Shown here: positions 1 through 6,555 of the stretch, one piece after another
How positions within the stretch are numbered: position 1 is the first letter of the stretch
Layout of the letters: each line of letters starts with the position of its first letter
Source of the DNA: CALAED01 sp937891035
Lineage (GTDB): Bacteria > Actinomycetota > Actinomycetes > Streptosporangiales > Streptosporangiaceae
Direction of reading: 5' to 3'
NCBI GenBank assembly: GCA_035642125.1
Contig: DASQSZ010000385.1
Span: forward strand, 1-14,121
Length of the DNA: 14,121 bases
Made by a program: the position numbers and the translations under genes
Notes under the pieces: model-generated
Databases searched by the model: none
Told to the model about the DNA's origin: nothing
The model's input: only the letters and a program-made list of their open reading frames with translations

Positions 1-1
1 A

Positions 2-538
2 CTACTTACCGGCCTTTCCAACCTTGCGACGGATCTGCTCGCCCTGGTAACGCACACCCTTGCCCTTGTACGGGTCGGGCCTGCGGAGCTTGCGGATATT
101 GGCCGCGACCTCGCCGACCTTCTGCTTGTCGATGCCCTCGATGCTGAAAACGGTGGGGCGCTCGACGTTGAAGGTGATCCCGTCCGGCGCTGCGACGAGG
201 ATCGGGTGGCTGTAGCCCAGCGAGAACTCGAGGTCCTTGCCCTTGGCCTGCACGCGGTAGCCGACGCCGACGATCTCCAGCGTCTTGCGGTAGCCCTCGG
301 TCACCCCGACGACCATGTTGTTGAGCAGCGCCCTCGTGAGGCCGTGCAGCGCCCGTACGGTGTTCTGGTCGTTCGGGCGGGTCACGGTGAGCGCGCCGTC
401 GTCGAAGCTGATCCTGATCGGCTCAGGAACGGTGTGCGACAGCTCGCCCTTGGGTCCCTTGATGGTGATCTTGCGGCCGTCGATGGTCACATCGACACCG
501 CTGGGGACGGGAATCGGCTGACGTCCGATACGAGACAT
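2..538 (-). CDS. rplF: 50S ribosomal protein L6
   Basis: Protein L6 of the large subunit, which binds 23S rRNA near the sarcin-ricin loop and the factor-binding region. The 178-residue product has the usual family length and starts with the canonical MSRIGRQPIPVPSGV. Near the C-terminus it carries the family signature RRPDPYKGKGVRYQGE, followed by a basic end. The two halves are the duplicated alpha/beta L6 domains expected for the family. The start is ATG with a G-rich Shine-Dalgarno (GAGGGGG) just upstream, and the stop is TAG at 4-2, so the gene is complete although it touches the window edge. It follows rpsH after 16 bases in the spc cluster; rplR would be expected next, outside the window. 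Identification is certain. Confidence 0.97.
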   Translation of the reverse strand: MSRIGRQPIPVPSGVDVTIDGRKITIKGPKGELSHTVPEPIRISFDDGALTVTRPNDQNTVRALHGLTRALLNNMVVGVTEGYRKTLEIVGVGYRVQAKGKDLEFSLGYSHPILVAAPDGITFNVERPTVFSIEGIDKQKVGEVAANIRKLRRPDPYKGKGVRYQGEQIRRKVGKAGK

Positions 539-554
539 GCGGTGACCCCCTCCC

Positions 555-953
555 TCACCAGACGTAGGCGAGGACTTCCCCGCCTACGCCGCGCTTGCCG
601 GCCTGCCGGTCGGTCATGAGCCCGGACGACGTCGAGATGATCGCGACGCCGAGGCCGCCGAGGACCTTCGGCAGGTTGTCCTTCTTCGCGTACACCCGCA
701 GACCAGGCTTGGACACGCGCTTGAGACCGGCGATGGAACGCTCGCGGGTCGGCCCGAACTTCAGGTCGATCACGAGGCTCCGGCCGACCTTGGCGTCTTC
801 GACATGCCAGGCGGAGATGTAGCCCTCCTGCTGGAGGATCTCGGCGATGTGCGCCTTGATCTTCGAGTACGGCATGGTCACGCTGTCGTGGTACGCCGAA
901 TTCGCGTTCCGCAGACGAGTCAGCATGTCTGCGATCGGATCGGTCATCGTCAT
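555..953 (-). CDS. rpsH: 30S ribosomal protein S8
   Basis: Protein S8 of the small subunit, a primary binder of the central domain of 16S rRNA. In E. coli it is also the translational repressor of the spc operon; whether that holds here cannot be seen. The 132-residue product begins MTMTDPIADMLTRLRNAN and ends with the signature STSSGLMTDRQAGKRGVGG...LAYVW, both typical. The start is ATG. A purine-rich GAGGAGGGG lies at 972-964, which puts the GGAGG core 12 bases from the ATG, slightly longer than ideal. A second in-frame ATG two codons later is possible but less usual for the family. The gap of 136 bases between rpsN and this gene is the largest inside the spc part of the window. Confidence 0.97.
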   Translation of the reverse strand: MTMTDPIADMLTRLRNANSAYHDSVTMPYSKIKAHIAEILQQEGYISAWHVEDAKVGRSLVIDLKFGPTRERSIAGLKRVSKPGLRVYAKKDNLPKVLGGLGVAIISTSSGLMTDRQAGKRGVGGEVLAYVW

Positions 954-1089
954 GGCCTACTGGCCCCTCCTCACCGCGGTTTCCCTGTGGTTGATGGACA
1001 CCGGGGACCTACGGCGTGGTCGTGGGCGCCTTCGCCCTTCGTTCGGCGCCCGGTGGTCGGCTATCTGTGGTTTGCGGGGCTGGTACGGG
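954..1089 (-). other. rpsN-rpsH spacer with GC hairpin
   Basis: A 136-base non-coding spacer inside an otherwise tightly packed cluster. It contains a perfect 7-base inverted repeat, GGGCGCC (1024-1030) and GGCGCCC (1045-1051), with a 14-base loop. An alternative smaller stem GGGCG/CGCCC (1024-1028 with 1033-1037) uses the same left arm, so the two are mutually exclusive. No T-run follows on the transcribed strand, so this is not a standard terminator. It may be an RNA processing or attenuation element, or simply a relaxed spacer. The Shine-Dalgarno of rpsH lies at its downstream end. Confidence 0.5.
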
Positions 1090-1275
1090 TTACCAGCTCG
1101 ACTTGGTGATGCCTGGCAGCTCACCTCGGTGCGCCATCTCCCGGAAGCAAATCCGGCAGAGGCCGAATTTCCGGTAGACCGAACGCGGCCTGCCGCAGCG
1201 CGAGCATCGCGTGTATGCGCGCACGGCGAACTTCGGCTTCCGAGCCGCCTTGGCGATCAATGACTTCTTCGCCAT
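1090..1275 (-). CDS. rpsN: 30S ribosomal protein S14, zinc-binding type (type Z)
   Basis: The short, zinc-containing form of S14, which sits in the head of the 30S subunit near the A and P sites. The product is 61 residues, exactly the usual length for type Z. Four cysteines form the zinc knuckle: C24 and C27 (CSRC) and C40 and C43 (CRIC). The C-terminus HRGELPGITKSSW is canonical. Actinobacteria often carry a second, cysteine-free and longer S14 elsewhere under Zur control; this copy is the zinc-dependent housekeeping type. The start ATG is served by AAGGAG about 10 bases upstream. That Shine-Dalgarno is part of a 13-base sequence that also forms the 3' end of rplE (see the direct repeat at 1280-1350). 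Confidence 0.97.
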   Translation of the reverse strand: MAKKSLIAKAARKPKFAVRAYTRCSRCGRPRSVYRKFGLCRICFREMAHRGELPGITKSSW

Positions 1276-1279
1276 CGGT

Positions 1280-1336
1280 TCAGTTCTCCTTGTTGCGATC
1301 CGCAGTCGCTGCGGAAGCGACGGCCACGGCCACCAC
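1280..1336 (-). other. possible 18-codon mini-ORF between rplE and rpsN
   Basis: Directly after the rplE stop there is GTG GTG GCC..., open for 18 codons (VVAVAVASAATADRNKEN) and closed by TGA at 1282-1280. The AAGGAG inside the end of rplE lies 7 bases before the first GTG, an ideal spacing. The AAGGAG at the end of the mini-ORF then serves rpsN. The peptide is Ala/Val-rich at first and repeats the KEN ending of L5 in its last three residues. Expression is unproven and I know of no family. It may be a relic of a local duplication, a coupling leader, or chance. Confidence 0.2.
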
Positions 1337-1350
1337 GTCAGTTCTCCTTG
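1280..1350 (-). repeat. 13-bp direct repeat flanking the rplE-rpsN spacer
   Basis: TCAGTTCTCCTTG occurs exactly at 1280-1292 and at 1338-1350 on the plus strand. On the coding strand this is CAAGGAGAACTGA. The 1338-1350 copy encodes the last codons (Lys-Glu-Asn-stop) of rplE. The 1280-1292 copy provides the AAGGAG Shine-Dalgarno of rpsN. The repeat looks like a duplicated translation-coupling junction, though part of the match is constrained by the Shine-Dalgarno itself. Confidence 0.75.
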
Positions 1351-1940
1351 AACGGGAAGCCGAGCCGCCGTAGCAGCGCCCGGCCCTCGTCGTCCGTCGT
1401 CGCCGTGGTGACGATCGTGATGTCCATGCCCCGCTGCCGGTCGACCCGGTCCGGGTTGACCTCGTGGAACACGACCTGCTCCGTGAGCCCGAAGGTGTAA
1501 TTGCCCCGGCCGTCGAACTGCTTGGGCGACAACCCGCGGAAGTCACGGATGCGCGGCAACGCGATCGACAGCAATCGGTCGAGGAACTCCCACATCCGGT
1601 CGCCGCGCAGCGTGACGTTGGCCCCGATCGGCATGCCCTCGCGCAGCTTGAACTGGGCGATCGACTTCTTCGCCCGGTTCACCGCCGGCTTTTGCCCGGT
1701 GATCGCGGCGAGGTCGCGGACCGCTCCCTCGATCAGCTTGGCGTCGCGGGCGGCCTCACCGATCCCCATGTTGACCACGATCTTTGTCAGCGCCGGGACC
1801 TGCATCACGTTGCCGTAGTCGAACTCCTTGCGCAGTTCGGGCACGATCTCCTGCTGGTAGCGCAGCTTGAGTCGGGGCGGCGGCTTTTGCCGAGTCTCCT
1901 GCTGGGTCTCGGCGGTGTCGGCGGACGTCTTCGTGGCCAT
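1338..1940 (-). CDS. rplE: 50S ribosomal protein L5
   Basis: Protein L5 of the central protuberance; it binds 5S rRNA and contacts the P-site tRNA and the 30S head. The 200-residue product contains the conserved core from about residue 24 (PRLKLRYQQEIVPELRKEF), the motif VPALTKIVVNMGIGEA, and the C-terminal region FGLTEQVVFHEVNPDR...GMDITIVTTA. The first ~22 residues (MATKTSADTAETQQETRQKP) are a polar extension compared with the usual ~180 residues; such short N-terminal additions occur in actinobacterial L5. The ATG overlaps the rplX stop by one base (TAATG), which supports this start and suggests coupled translation. Followed by a 62-base spacer and rpsN. Confidence 0.97.
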   Translation of the reverse strand: MATKTSADTAETQQETRQKPPPRLKLRYQQEIVPELRKEFDYGNVMQVPALTKIVVNMGIGEAARDAKLIEGAVRDLAAITGQKPAVNRAKKSIAQFKLREGMPIGANVTLRGDRMWEFLDRLLSIALPRIRDFRGLSPKQFDGRGNYTFGLTEQVVFHEVNPDRVDRQRGMDITIVTTATTDDEGRALLRRLGFPFKEN

Positions 1941-2254
1941 TAGATTTCCTTGCCGGTACGGCGCGAGATGCGGATCTTCTTGCCGTCTTCGTCGAACTTG
2001 TAACCAACCCGGGTCGGCCGCTTGCCCTCCATCAGCATCACGTTGCTGACGTGCAACGGCGCCTCCTTGGTGATGATCCCGCCCTGCTTGGCGCCGCGCG
2101 GGCCCTGGTTGTTCTCCTTGGTGTTCTTCTTGATGAGGTTCACGCCCTCGACGGTGACGCGCTGACGACGCGGGTCGACGGCGATGACCTTGCCCGTGGC
2201 GCCCTTGTCCTTACCGGAAATGACGATGACCTCATCGCCCTTCTTGATCTTCAT
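1940..2254 (-). CDS. rplX: 50S ribosomal protein L24
   Basis: Protein L24, an early assembly protein of the large subunit that binds the 5' domain of 23S rRNA near the exit tunnel. The product is 104 residues. An N-terminal KOW motif is clear (MKIKKGDEVIVISGKDKG...GKVIAVDP), followed by VTVEGVNLIKKNTK and the APLHVSNVMLM segment typical of the family. I place the start at the ATG 2254-2252: GGAGG at 2266-2262 is then 7 bases upstream, and the ATG overlaps the rplN stop by one base (TGATG). The frame can be extended by one codon to a GTG at 2257, but the Shine-Dalgarno would be too close. The stop overlaps the rplE start by one base. Confidence 0.96.
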   Translation of the reverse strand: MKIKKGDEVIVISGKDKGATGKVIAVDPRRQRVTVEGVNLIKKNTKENNQGPRGAKQGGIITKEAPLHVSNVMLMEGKRPTRVGYKFDEDGKKIRISRRTGKEI

Positions 2255-2622
2255 CACAGCACCTCCGGCGCGAGTGAGATGATCCGCATGAACCTCTTCT
2301 CACGCAGCTCCCGGCCGACCGGGCCGAAGATGCGCGTTCCGCGCGGGTCCCCGCCGTCCCTGATGAGCACGGCCGCGTTCTCGTCGAAGCGAATGTAGGA
2401 GCCGTCGGCGCGGCGGCGCTCCTTGCGGGTGCGCACGACGACGGCCCTGACGACGTCACCCTTTTTCACGCCGGCGTTGGGCAGCGCGTCCTTCACCGTC
2501 GCGACGATGACGTCGCCGATTCCCGCGTAGCGCCGACCAGAGCCGCCGAGCACGCGGATGCAAAGGATCTCCTTCGCACCCGTGTTGTCGGCGACCTTGA
2601 GTCGCGACTCCTGCTGAATCAC
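2254..2622 (-). CDS. rplN: 50S ribosomal protein L14
   Basis: Protein L14, at the subunit interface of the 50S near the factor-binding site; it takes part in bridges to the 30S. The 122-residue product has the exact usual length, begins MIQQESRLKVADNTGAKE, and contains the family pattern GDVIVATVKDA...GVKKGDVVRAVVVRTRKE and RIFGPVGRELR. The start is GTG at 2622-2620, with AGGAG at 2632-2628, five bases away. This is the first gene of the spc cluster; the 85 bases upstream of it are strongly structured and are the natural place for an operon boundary. The stop overlaps the rplX start. Confidence 0.97.
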   Translation of the reverse strand: MIQQESRLKVADNTGAKEILCIRVLGGSGRRYAGIGDVIVATVKDALPNAGVKKGDVVRAVVVRTRKERRRADGSYIRFDENAAVLIRDGGDPRGTRIFGPVGRELREKRFMRIISLAPEVL

Positions 2623-2640
2623 GTCTACTCCTGTTCGTCA

Positions 2641-2671
2641 CGCCGGTTCTCTCTAAGTGGAGAGCCTGGCG
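2641..2671 (-). other. bulged hairpin upstream of rplN
   Basis: On the transcribed strand CGCC-A-GG-CTCTC-CACTTA-GAGAG-AA-CC-GGCG folds into an 11-pair stem (4+2+5 pairs) with a one-base and a two-base bulge and a six-base loop. It lies 9 bases upstream of the rplN Shine-Dalgarno (2632-2628). No T-run follows, so it is not a standard intrinsic terminator. A role as a leader or processing element is inference. Confidence 0.45.
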
Positions 2672-2679
2672 GAACTCGT

Positions 2680-2693
2680 TACATGAACATGTA
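2680..2693. promoter_or_regulatory. 14-bp perfect palindrome TACATG-AA-CATGTA at the S10/spc boundary
   Basis: TACATG (2680-2685) and CATGTA (2688-2693) are perfectly inverted with a 2-base centre. It is an AT-rich island in a very GC-rich context, in the rpsQ-rplN spacer. The shape fits a DNA-binding protein site better than an RNA hairpin, because the centre is too short for a loop. I do not recognise the motif. No convincing -10/-35 pair was found around it, so operator function is only a possibility. Confidence 0.35.
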
Positions 2694-2694
2694 T

Positions 2695-2706
2695 GGGGCA
2701 GGCCCC
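2695..2706. repeat. GGGGC-AG-GCCCC palindrome after rpsQ
   Basis: GGGGCAGGCCCC lies two bases beyond the rpsQ stop codon (2710-2708). As RNA it could form GGGG/CCCC closed by a four-base loop. The identical 12-mer, also preceded by AT, occurs in the tuf-rpsJ spacer at 8337-8348 inside a longer palindrome, so both operon boundaries carry the same core. Confidence 0.5.
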
Positions 2707-2707
2707 G

Positions 2708-2992
2708 TCACTTGGCCTTCTCAAGGATCTCCACGACGCGCCACCGCTTGGTCGCCGACAGCGGCCGGGTCTCCATCAGGCGCACCCGGTCACCGATGCC
2801 GCACTCGTTGCGCTCGTCGTGGGCCTTGTATTTCGTCGTACGTCGGATGATCTTGCCGTACAGGGCGTGCTTCACGCGGTCTTCGACGGCGACGACGACG
2901 GTCTTGTCCATCTTGTCGCTGACGACGAGGCCCTCGCGGACCTTGCGCTTGCCCCGTACTGGCGCGCTTTGTTGTTCCTGCTGCTCAGCCAT
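2708..2992 (-). CDS. rpsQ: 30S ribosomal protein S17
   Basis: Protein S17, an OB-fold primary binder of the 16S 5' domain, needed early in 30S assembly. The 94-residue product shows the S17 signature: REGLVVSDKMDKTVVVAVEDR, then YGKIIRRTTKYKAHDERNECGIGDRVRLMETRPLSATKRWRVVEIL. The first ~16 residues (MAEQQEQQSAPVRGKR) are a short Gln/Glu-rich addition compared with E. coli S17. The start is ATG. The first 8 bases of this gene overlap the end of rpmC, so translation is probably coupled. It is the last gene of the S10 cluster, followed by 85 bases with three consecutive palindromes before rplN. Confidence 0.97.
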   Translation of the reverse strand: MAEQQEQQSAPVRGKRKVREGLVVSDKMDKTVVVAVEDRVKHALYGKIIRRTTKYKAHDERNECGIGDRVRLMETRPLSATKRWRVVEILEKAK

Positions 2993-3389
2993 CGCTCTCC
3001 TTCGCGGAATCCGCGGCCGAATCGGCGGGATCCGCAGCGGCCGCCTTCGCGGCCTTCTTCGAAGCCTTCTTCTCCGCCTTGGGCGCGGCCTCCGCCGGGG
3101 CCTCGCCGGCCTCGCCGGTCTCAGCCGCCTGATCGGCCGTCTCGGCCTCGTCCGTGGCCGACAGCTCCTCTTCCACGAACGTGATGATGCCGAGCTCGCG
3201 TTCGCGCATCACGGTGTAGATGCGCGCGATCTCGCGCTTCACCGCACGCAGCCGCCCGTGGCTTTCCAGCTGACCGGTCGCCGCCTGGAAGCGGAGGTTG
3301 AACAGCTCCTCCTTGGCCTCCTTCAGCTTGGTGACCAGCTCCTCCTCCGGCTGGGTCCGCAGATCTTCAGCGGTCAGTCCCTTGGCCAT
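2985..3389 (-). CDS. rpmC: 50S ribosomal protein L29 with a long Ala/Glu/Lys-rich C-terminal tail
   Basis: Protein L29 sits at the exit of the peptide tunnel next to L23, where trigger factor and SRP dock. Residues 1-68 are the normal two-helix L29: LTAEDLRTQPEEELVTKLKEAKEELFNLRFQAATGQLE, then HGRLRAVKREIARIYTVMRERELG. The family is usually 60-80 residues, but this product has 134. Residues ~69-134 form an acidic Ala/Glu/Thr stretch, then a Lys/Ala block (PKAEKKASKKAAKAAAADPA) and an acidic end. The tail keeps high-GC codon use and stays in frame up to the overlap with rpsQ, so it is not a sequencing slip. It is probably disordered and exposed near the tunnel exit. Start ATG, three bases after the rplP stop. 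Confidence 0.95.
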   Translation of the reverse strand: MAKGLTAEDLRTQPEEELVTKLKEAKEELFNLRFQAATGQLESHGRLRAVKREIARIYTVMRERELGIITFVEEELSATDEAETADQAAETGEAGEAPAEAAPKAEKKASKKAAKAAAADPADSAADSAKESDG

Positions 3390-3392
3390 GGC

Positions 3393-3809
3393 TCACCCAC
3401 CGCCTTCACGTGTCACGATGCGGCACTTCATGGGCAGCTTGTGGATCGCGCGCATCAGGGCCTGCCTGGCCACCGCCTCGTTCGGGTAGGAAAGCTCGAA
3501 CATGACGCGACCGCGCTTGACGTTGGCGACCCACCACTCGGGCGAGCCCTTGCCCGAGCCCATCCGCGTCTCTGCCGGCTTCTTGGTCAGCGGGCGGTCG
3601 GGGAAGATGTTGATCCACACCTTGCCGCCACGCTTGATGTGCCGGGTCATCGCGATACGGGCGGCCTCGATCTGACGGTTGGTGACGTAGGCGCCCTCGA
3701 CGGCCTGGATGCCGTACTCGCCGAAGGACACCTTGGTGCCGCCTTTGGCCACGCCACCGCGCTTGGGATGGTGCTGCTTGCGGTGCCTGACCTTGCGCGG
3801 AATCAGCAT
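3393..3809 (-). CDS. rplP: 50S ribosomal protein L16
   Basis: Protein L16, a late-assembling 50S protein near the peptidyl transferase centre and A-site tRNA. The 138 residues match the usual length. Typical segments are MLIPRKVRHRKQHHPKRGG, the FGEYGIQA motif, KVWINIFPDRPLTKKPAETRMGSGKGSPEWWVA (whose conserved Arg in TRMGSGKG is the residue hydroxylated in some bacteria), and ARQALMRAIHKLPMKCRIV. The start is ATG, six bases after the rpsC stop. The gene sits in the conserved order rpsC-rplP-rpmC-rpsQ. Confidence 0.97.
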   Translation of the reverse strand: MLIPRKVRHRKQHHPKRGGVAKGGTKVSFGEYGIQAVEGAYVTNRQIEAARIAMTRHIKRGGKVWINIFPDRPLTKKPAETRMGSGKGSPEWWVANVKRGRVMFELSYPNEAVARQALMRAIHKLPMKCRIVTREGGG

Positions 3810-3815
3810 GGTCGG

Positions 3816-4639
<824 letters not shown>

Positions 4640-4640
<1 letters not shown>

Positions 4641-5047
4641 TATCGGGTCCTCCTCGTCTTCCTGTTCTTATTGCCGCCCCTGCCGCCGCCGCTGGCCGAG
4701 GCCGCGAGCTCCTCGGGCCGCGACTCGACGACCACGGTGATGTGGCTGGTGCGCTTGTTGACGCGGTACGCCCGGCCCTGCGCGCGCGGCCGGAACCGCT
4801 TGAGCGTCGGACCCTCGTCCACGTACGCCCGGCTGACGAAAAGCGTCTCCGGGTCGAGCTTGTTGTTGTGCTCGGCGTTGGCGATGGCGCTCGCGAGCAC
4901 CTTGCCCACCGGCTCGCTCGCTCGCTGGGGCGCGAACCGCAGCACCGCCTGAGCCTCCGCGGCCGGCAGGCCGCGGATGAGGTCCACCACGCGGCGGGCC
5001 TTCCTGGGCGTGACGCGGATGTACCGCGCCTGGGCCCTGGCTTCCAT
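4640..5047 (-). CDS. rplV: 50S ribosomal protein L22
   Basis: Protein L22, which contributes a beta-hairpin to the wall of the peptide exit tunnel (the macrolide site region). The 135-residue product carries ARYIRVTPRKARRVVDLIRG at the N-terminus, ASAIANAEHNN in the middle, and the hairpin and C-terminal signature FVSRAYVDEGPTLKRFRPRAQGRAYRVNKRTSHITVVV. Compared with the usual ~110-115 residues there is a C-terminal addition (EELAASASGGGRGGNKNRKTRRTR), basic and probably flexible. The start is ATG after a 42-base spacer from rpsS. The stop overlaps the rpsC start by one base. Confidence 0.97.
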
Positions 5048-5089
5048 CGCTGTTCCCTCTCTGCCTCTGCTCGCTTCCGCTGGCTGCGA

Positions 5090-5371
5090 TCAGCCCCGCC
5101 GACTGCGGCGGTCATCCTTGACATGGCCACGGAAGGTCCGCGTCGGGGCGAACTCGCCCAGCTTGTGACCCACCATGGAATCGGTGATGAACACCGGTAC
5201 GTGCTTACGGCCGTCGTGCACCGCGATCGTGTGACCGATCATCTCCGGCACGATCATGGAGCGCCGCGACCACGTCTTGATGACGTTCTTGGTGCCCTTG
5301 TCGTTTTGGTCGTCCACCTTCTTCATCAGGTGGTCGTCCACGAACGGCCCCTTCTTAAGGCTACGTGGCAT
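5090..5371 (-). CDS. rpsS: 30S ribosomal protein S19
   Basis: Protein S19 of the 30S head, which forms a complex with S13 and contacts the large subunit. The 93-residue product is of normal length: MPRSLKKGPFVDDHLMKKV, WSRRSMIVPEMIGHTIAVHDGRKHVPVFI, and the signature MVGHKLGEFAPTRTFRGH. The start is ATG, with AGGAG six bases upstream; this Shine-Dalgarno overlaps the rplB stop codon (TAG-GAG), so the two genes are closely linked. A 42-base spacer leads to rplV. Confidence 0.97.
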   Translation of the reverse strand: MPRSLKKGPFVDDHLMKKVDDQNDKGTKNVIKTWSRRSMIVPEMIGHTIAVHDGRKHVPVFITDSMVGHKLGEFAPTRTFRGHVKDDRRSRRG

Positions 5372-5380
5372 CGCCTGCTC

Positions 5381-6214
5381 CTACCGCTTCTTCTTACTGC
5401 GACGACGAACGATGAGCCGGTCGGAGGACTTGTGCGCCCGGCGGGTGCGGCCCTCCTTCTTGCCCTTCGGGTTGACGGGATGCCGGCCGCCCGAGGTCTT
5501 GCCCTCGCCACCGCCGTGCGGGTGGTCGACCGGGTTCATGGCGACGCCGCGGACGGTTGGACGCTTGCCCTTCCAGCGCGCGCGGCCGGCCTTGCCCCAG
5601 TTGATGTTGCTCTGCTCGGAGTTGCCGACCTCGCCCACCGTGGCGCGGCAGCGGACGTCGACCATGCGCATCTCGCCGGAGGGCATCCGCAACGTGGCGT
5701 ACTTGCCCTCCTTGGCCAGCAGCTGCACGCCGACACCGGCGGAGCGGGCGATCTTGGCTCCGCCGCCCGGGCGCAGCTCGATGGCGTGGATCACGGTACC
5801 CGTCGGGATGTTGCGGAGCGGCAGGCAGTTGCCGGGCTTGATGTCCGACGATGGCCCGTTCTCCACCCTGTCGCCCTGCTTGAGACCGTTCGGGCAGAGG
5901 ATGTAGCGCTTCTCCCCGTCCAGGTAGTGCAGCAGCGCGATCCGCGCGGTCCGGTTCGGGTCGTACTCGATGTGCGCGACCTTGGCCGGGACGCCGTCCT
6001 TGTCGGCCCGCCGGAAGTCGATGACCCGGTAGGCGCGCTTGTGCCCGCCTCCCTGGTGCCGCGCGGTGATGCGGCCGTGGTTGTTCCGGCCGCCCTTTTT
6101 GGGGAGCGGGCGCAGCAACGACTTTTCGGGCGTGCTGCGAGTGACCTCGACGAAGTCGGCCACACTCGCCCCGCGACGGCCCGGGGTCGTCGGCTTGTAC
6201 TTACGGATGCCCAT
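5381..6214 (-). CDS. rplB: 50S ribosomal protein L2
   Basis: Protein L2, one of the most conserved large-subunit proteins, needed for subunit association and peptidyl transferase activity. The 277 residues match the family length. Landmarks are MGIRKYKPTTPGRRGASVADF, the RNA-binding region KKGGRNNHGRITARHQGGGHKR (about 39-60), and the C-terminal signature MNPVDHPHGGGEGKTSGGRHP. H231 corresponds to the catalytically important His229 of E. coli L2. The C-terminus is strongly basic (RRRSKKKR). The start is ATG; the Shine-Dalgarno is weak (AAGGGA, 12 bases away), so coupling to rplW is possible. Confidence 0.97.
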   Translation of the reverse strand: MGIRKYKPTTPGRRGASVADFVEVTRSTPEKSLLRPLPKKGGRNNHGRITARHQGGGHKRAYRVIDFRRADKDGVPAKVAHIEYDPNRTARIALLHYLDGEKRYILCPNGLKQGDRVENGPSSDIKPGNCLPLRNIPTGTVIHAIELRPGGGAKIARSAGVGVQLLAKEGKYATLRMPSGEMRMVDVRCRATVGEVGNSEQSNINWGKAGRARWKGKRPTVRGVAMNPVDHPHGGGEGKTSGGRHPVNPKGKKEGRTRRAHKSSDRLIVRRRSKKKR

Positions 6215-6255
6215 CTTTTTCGTTCATCCCTTGTCTGATCCGCAGGCGCGGCCGC

Positions 6256-6555
6256 TCAGGCCGTGCCTCCGAATATGTCGATCCGCTCGCCCTCGGCCAG
6301 GCTCACGATGGCGCGCTTGGTGTCCTTGCGCTTGCCATAGCCGAACCGGGTGCGCTTGCGCTTGCCAGGGCGGTTCAACGTGTTGACGCTGCGCACCTTC
6401 ACGTTGAAGACCGCTTCTACGGCCTGCTTGATCTGTGTCTTGTTGGCGTCGGGCCGGACGATGAAGGTGTACTTGCCCTCGTCGAGCAGCCCATAGCTCT
6501 TCTCCGAGACCACGGGCGCGATCAAGATGTCCCGCGGGTCACTGATCTTGGCCAT
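6256..6555 (-). CDS. rplW: 50S ribosomal protein L23
   Basis: Protein L23, at the tunnel exit, is the main docking site for trigger factor and SRP. I place the start at the ATG 6555-6553 (MAKISDPRDILIAPVVSEKSYGLL), giving 99 residues as usual for the family; GAGGGGA lies five bases upstream. An in-frame ATG ten codons further upstream (6585) would add MPPRASEGTR, which is not family-like and is deep inside rplD. Core motifs are KYTFIVRPDANKTQIKQAVEAVFNVKV and the basic loop RPGKRKRTRFGYGKRKDTKRA. The gene start overlaps the end of rplD by 17 bases. Confidence 0.95.
   Translation of the reverse strand: MAKISDPRDILIAPVVSEKSYGLLDEGKYTFIVRPDANKTQIKQAVEAVFNVKVRSVNTLNRPGKRKRTRFGYGKRKDTKRAIVSLAEGERIDIFGGTA

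Noticed and set aside
2255..2257. GTG start one codon upstream for rplX
   Set aside because: The GGAGG would be only four bases away, whereas the following ATG has 7-base spacing and gives the normal L24 N-terminus.
4742..6238. 498-codon open frame on the plus strand
   Set aside because: Antisense to rplV, rpsS and rplB, all of which are unambiguous; composition is that of a shadow.
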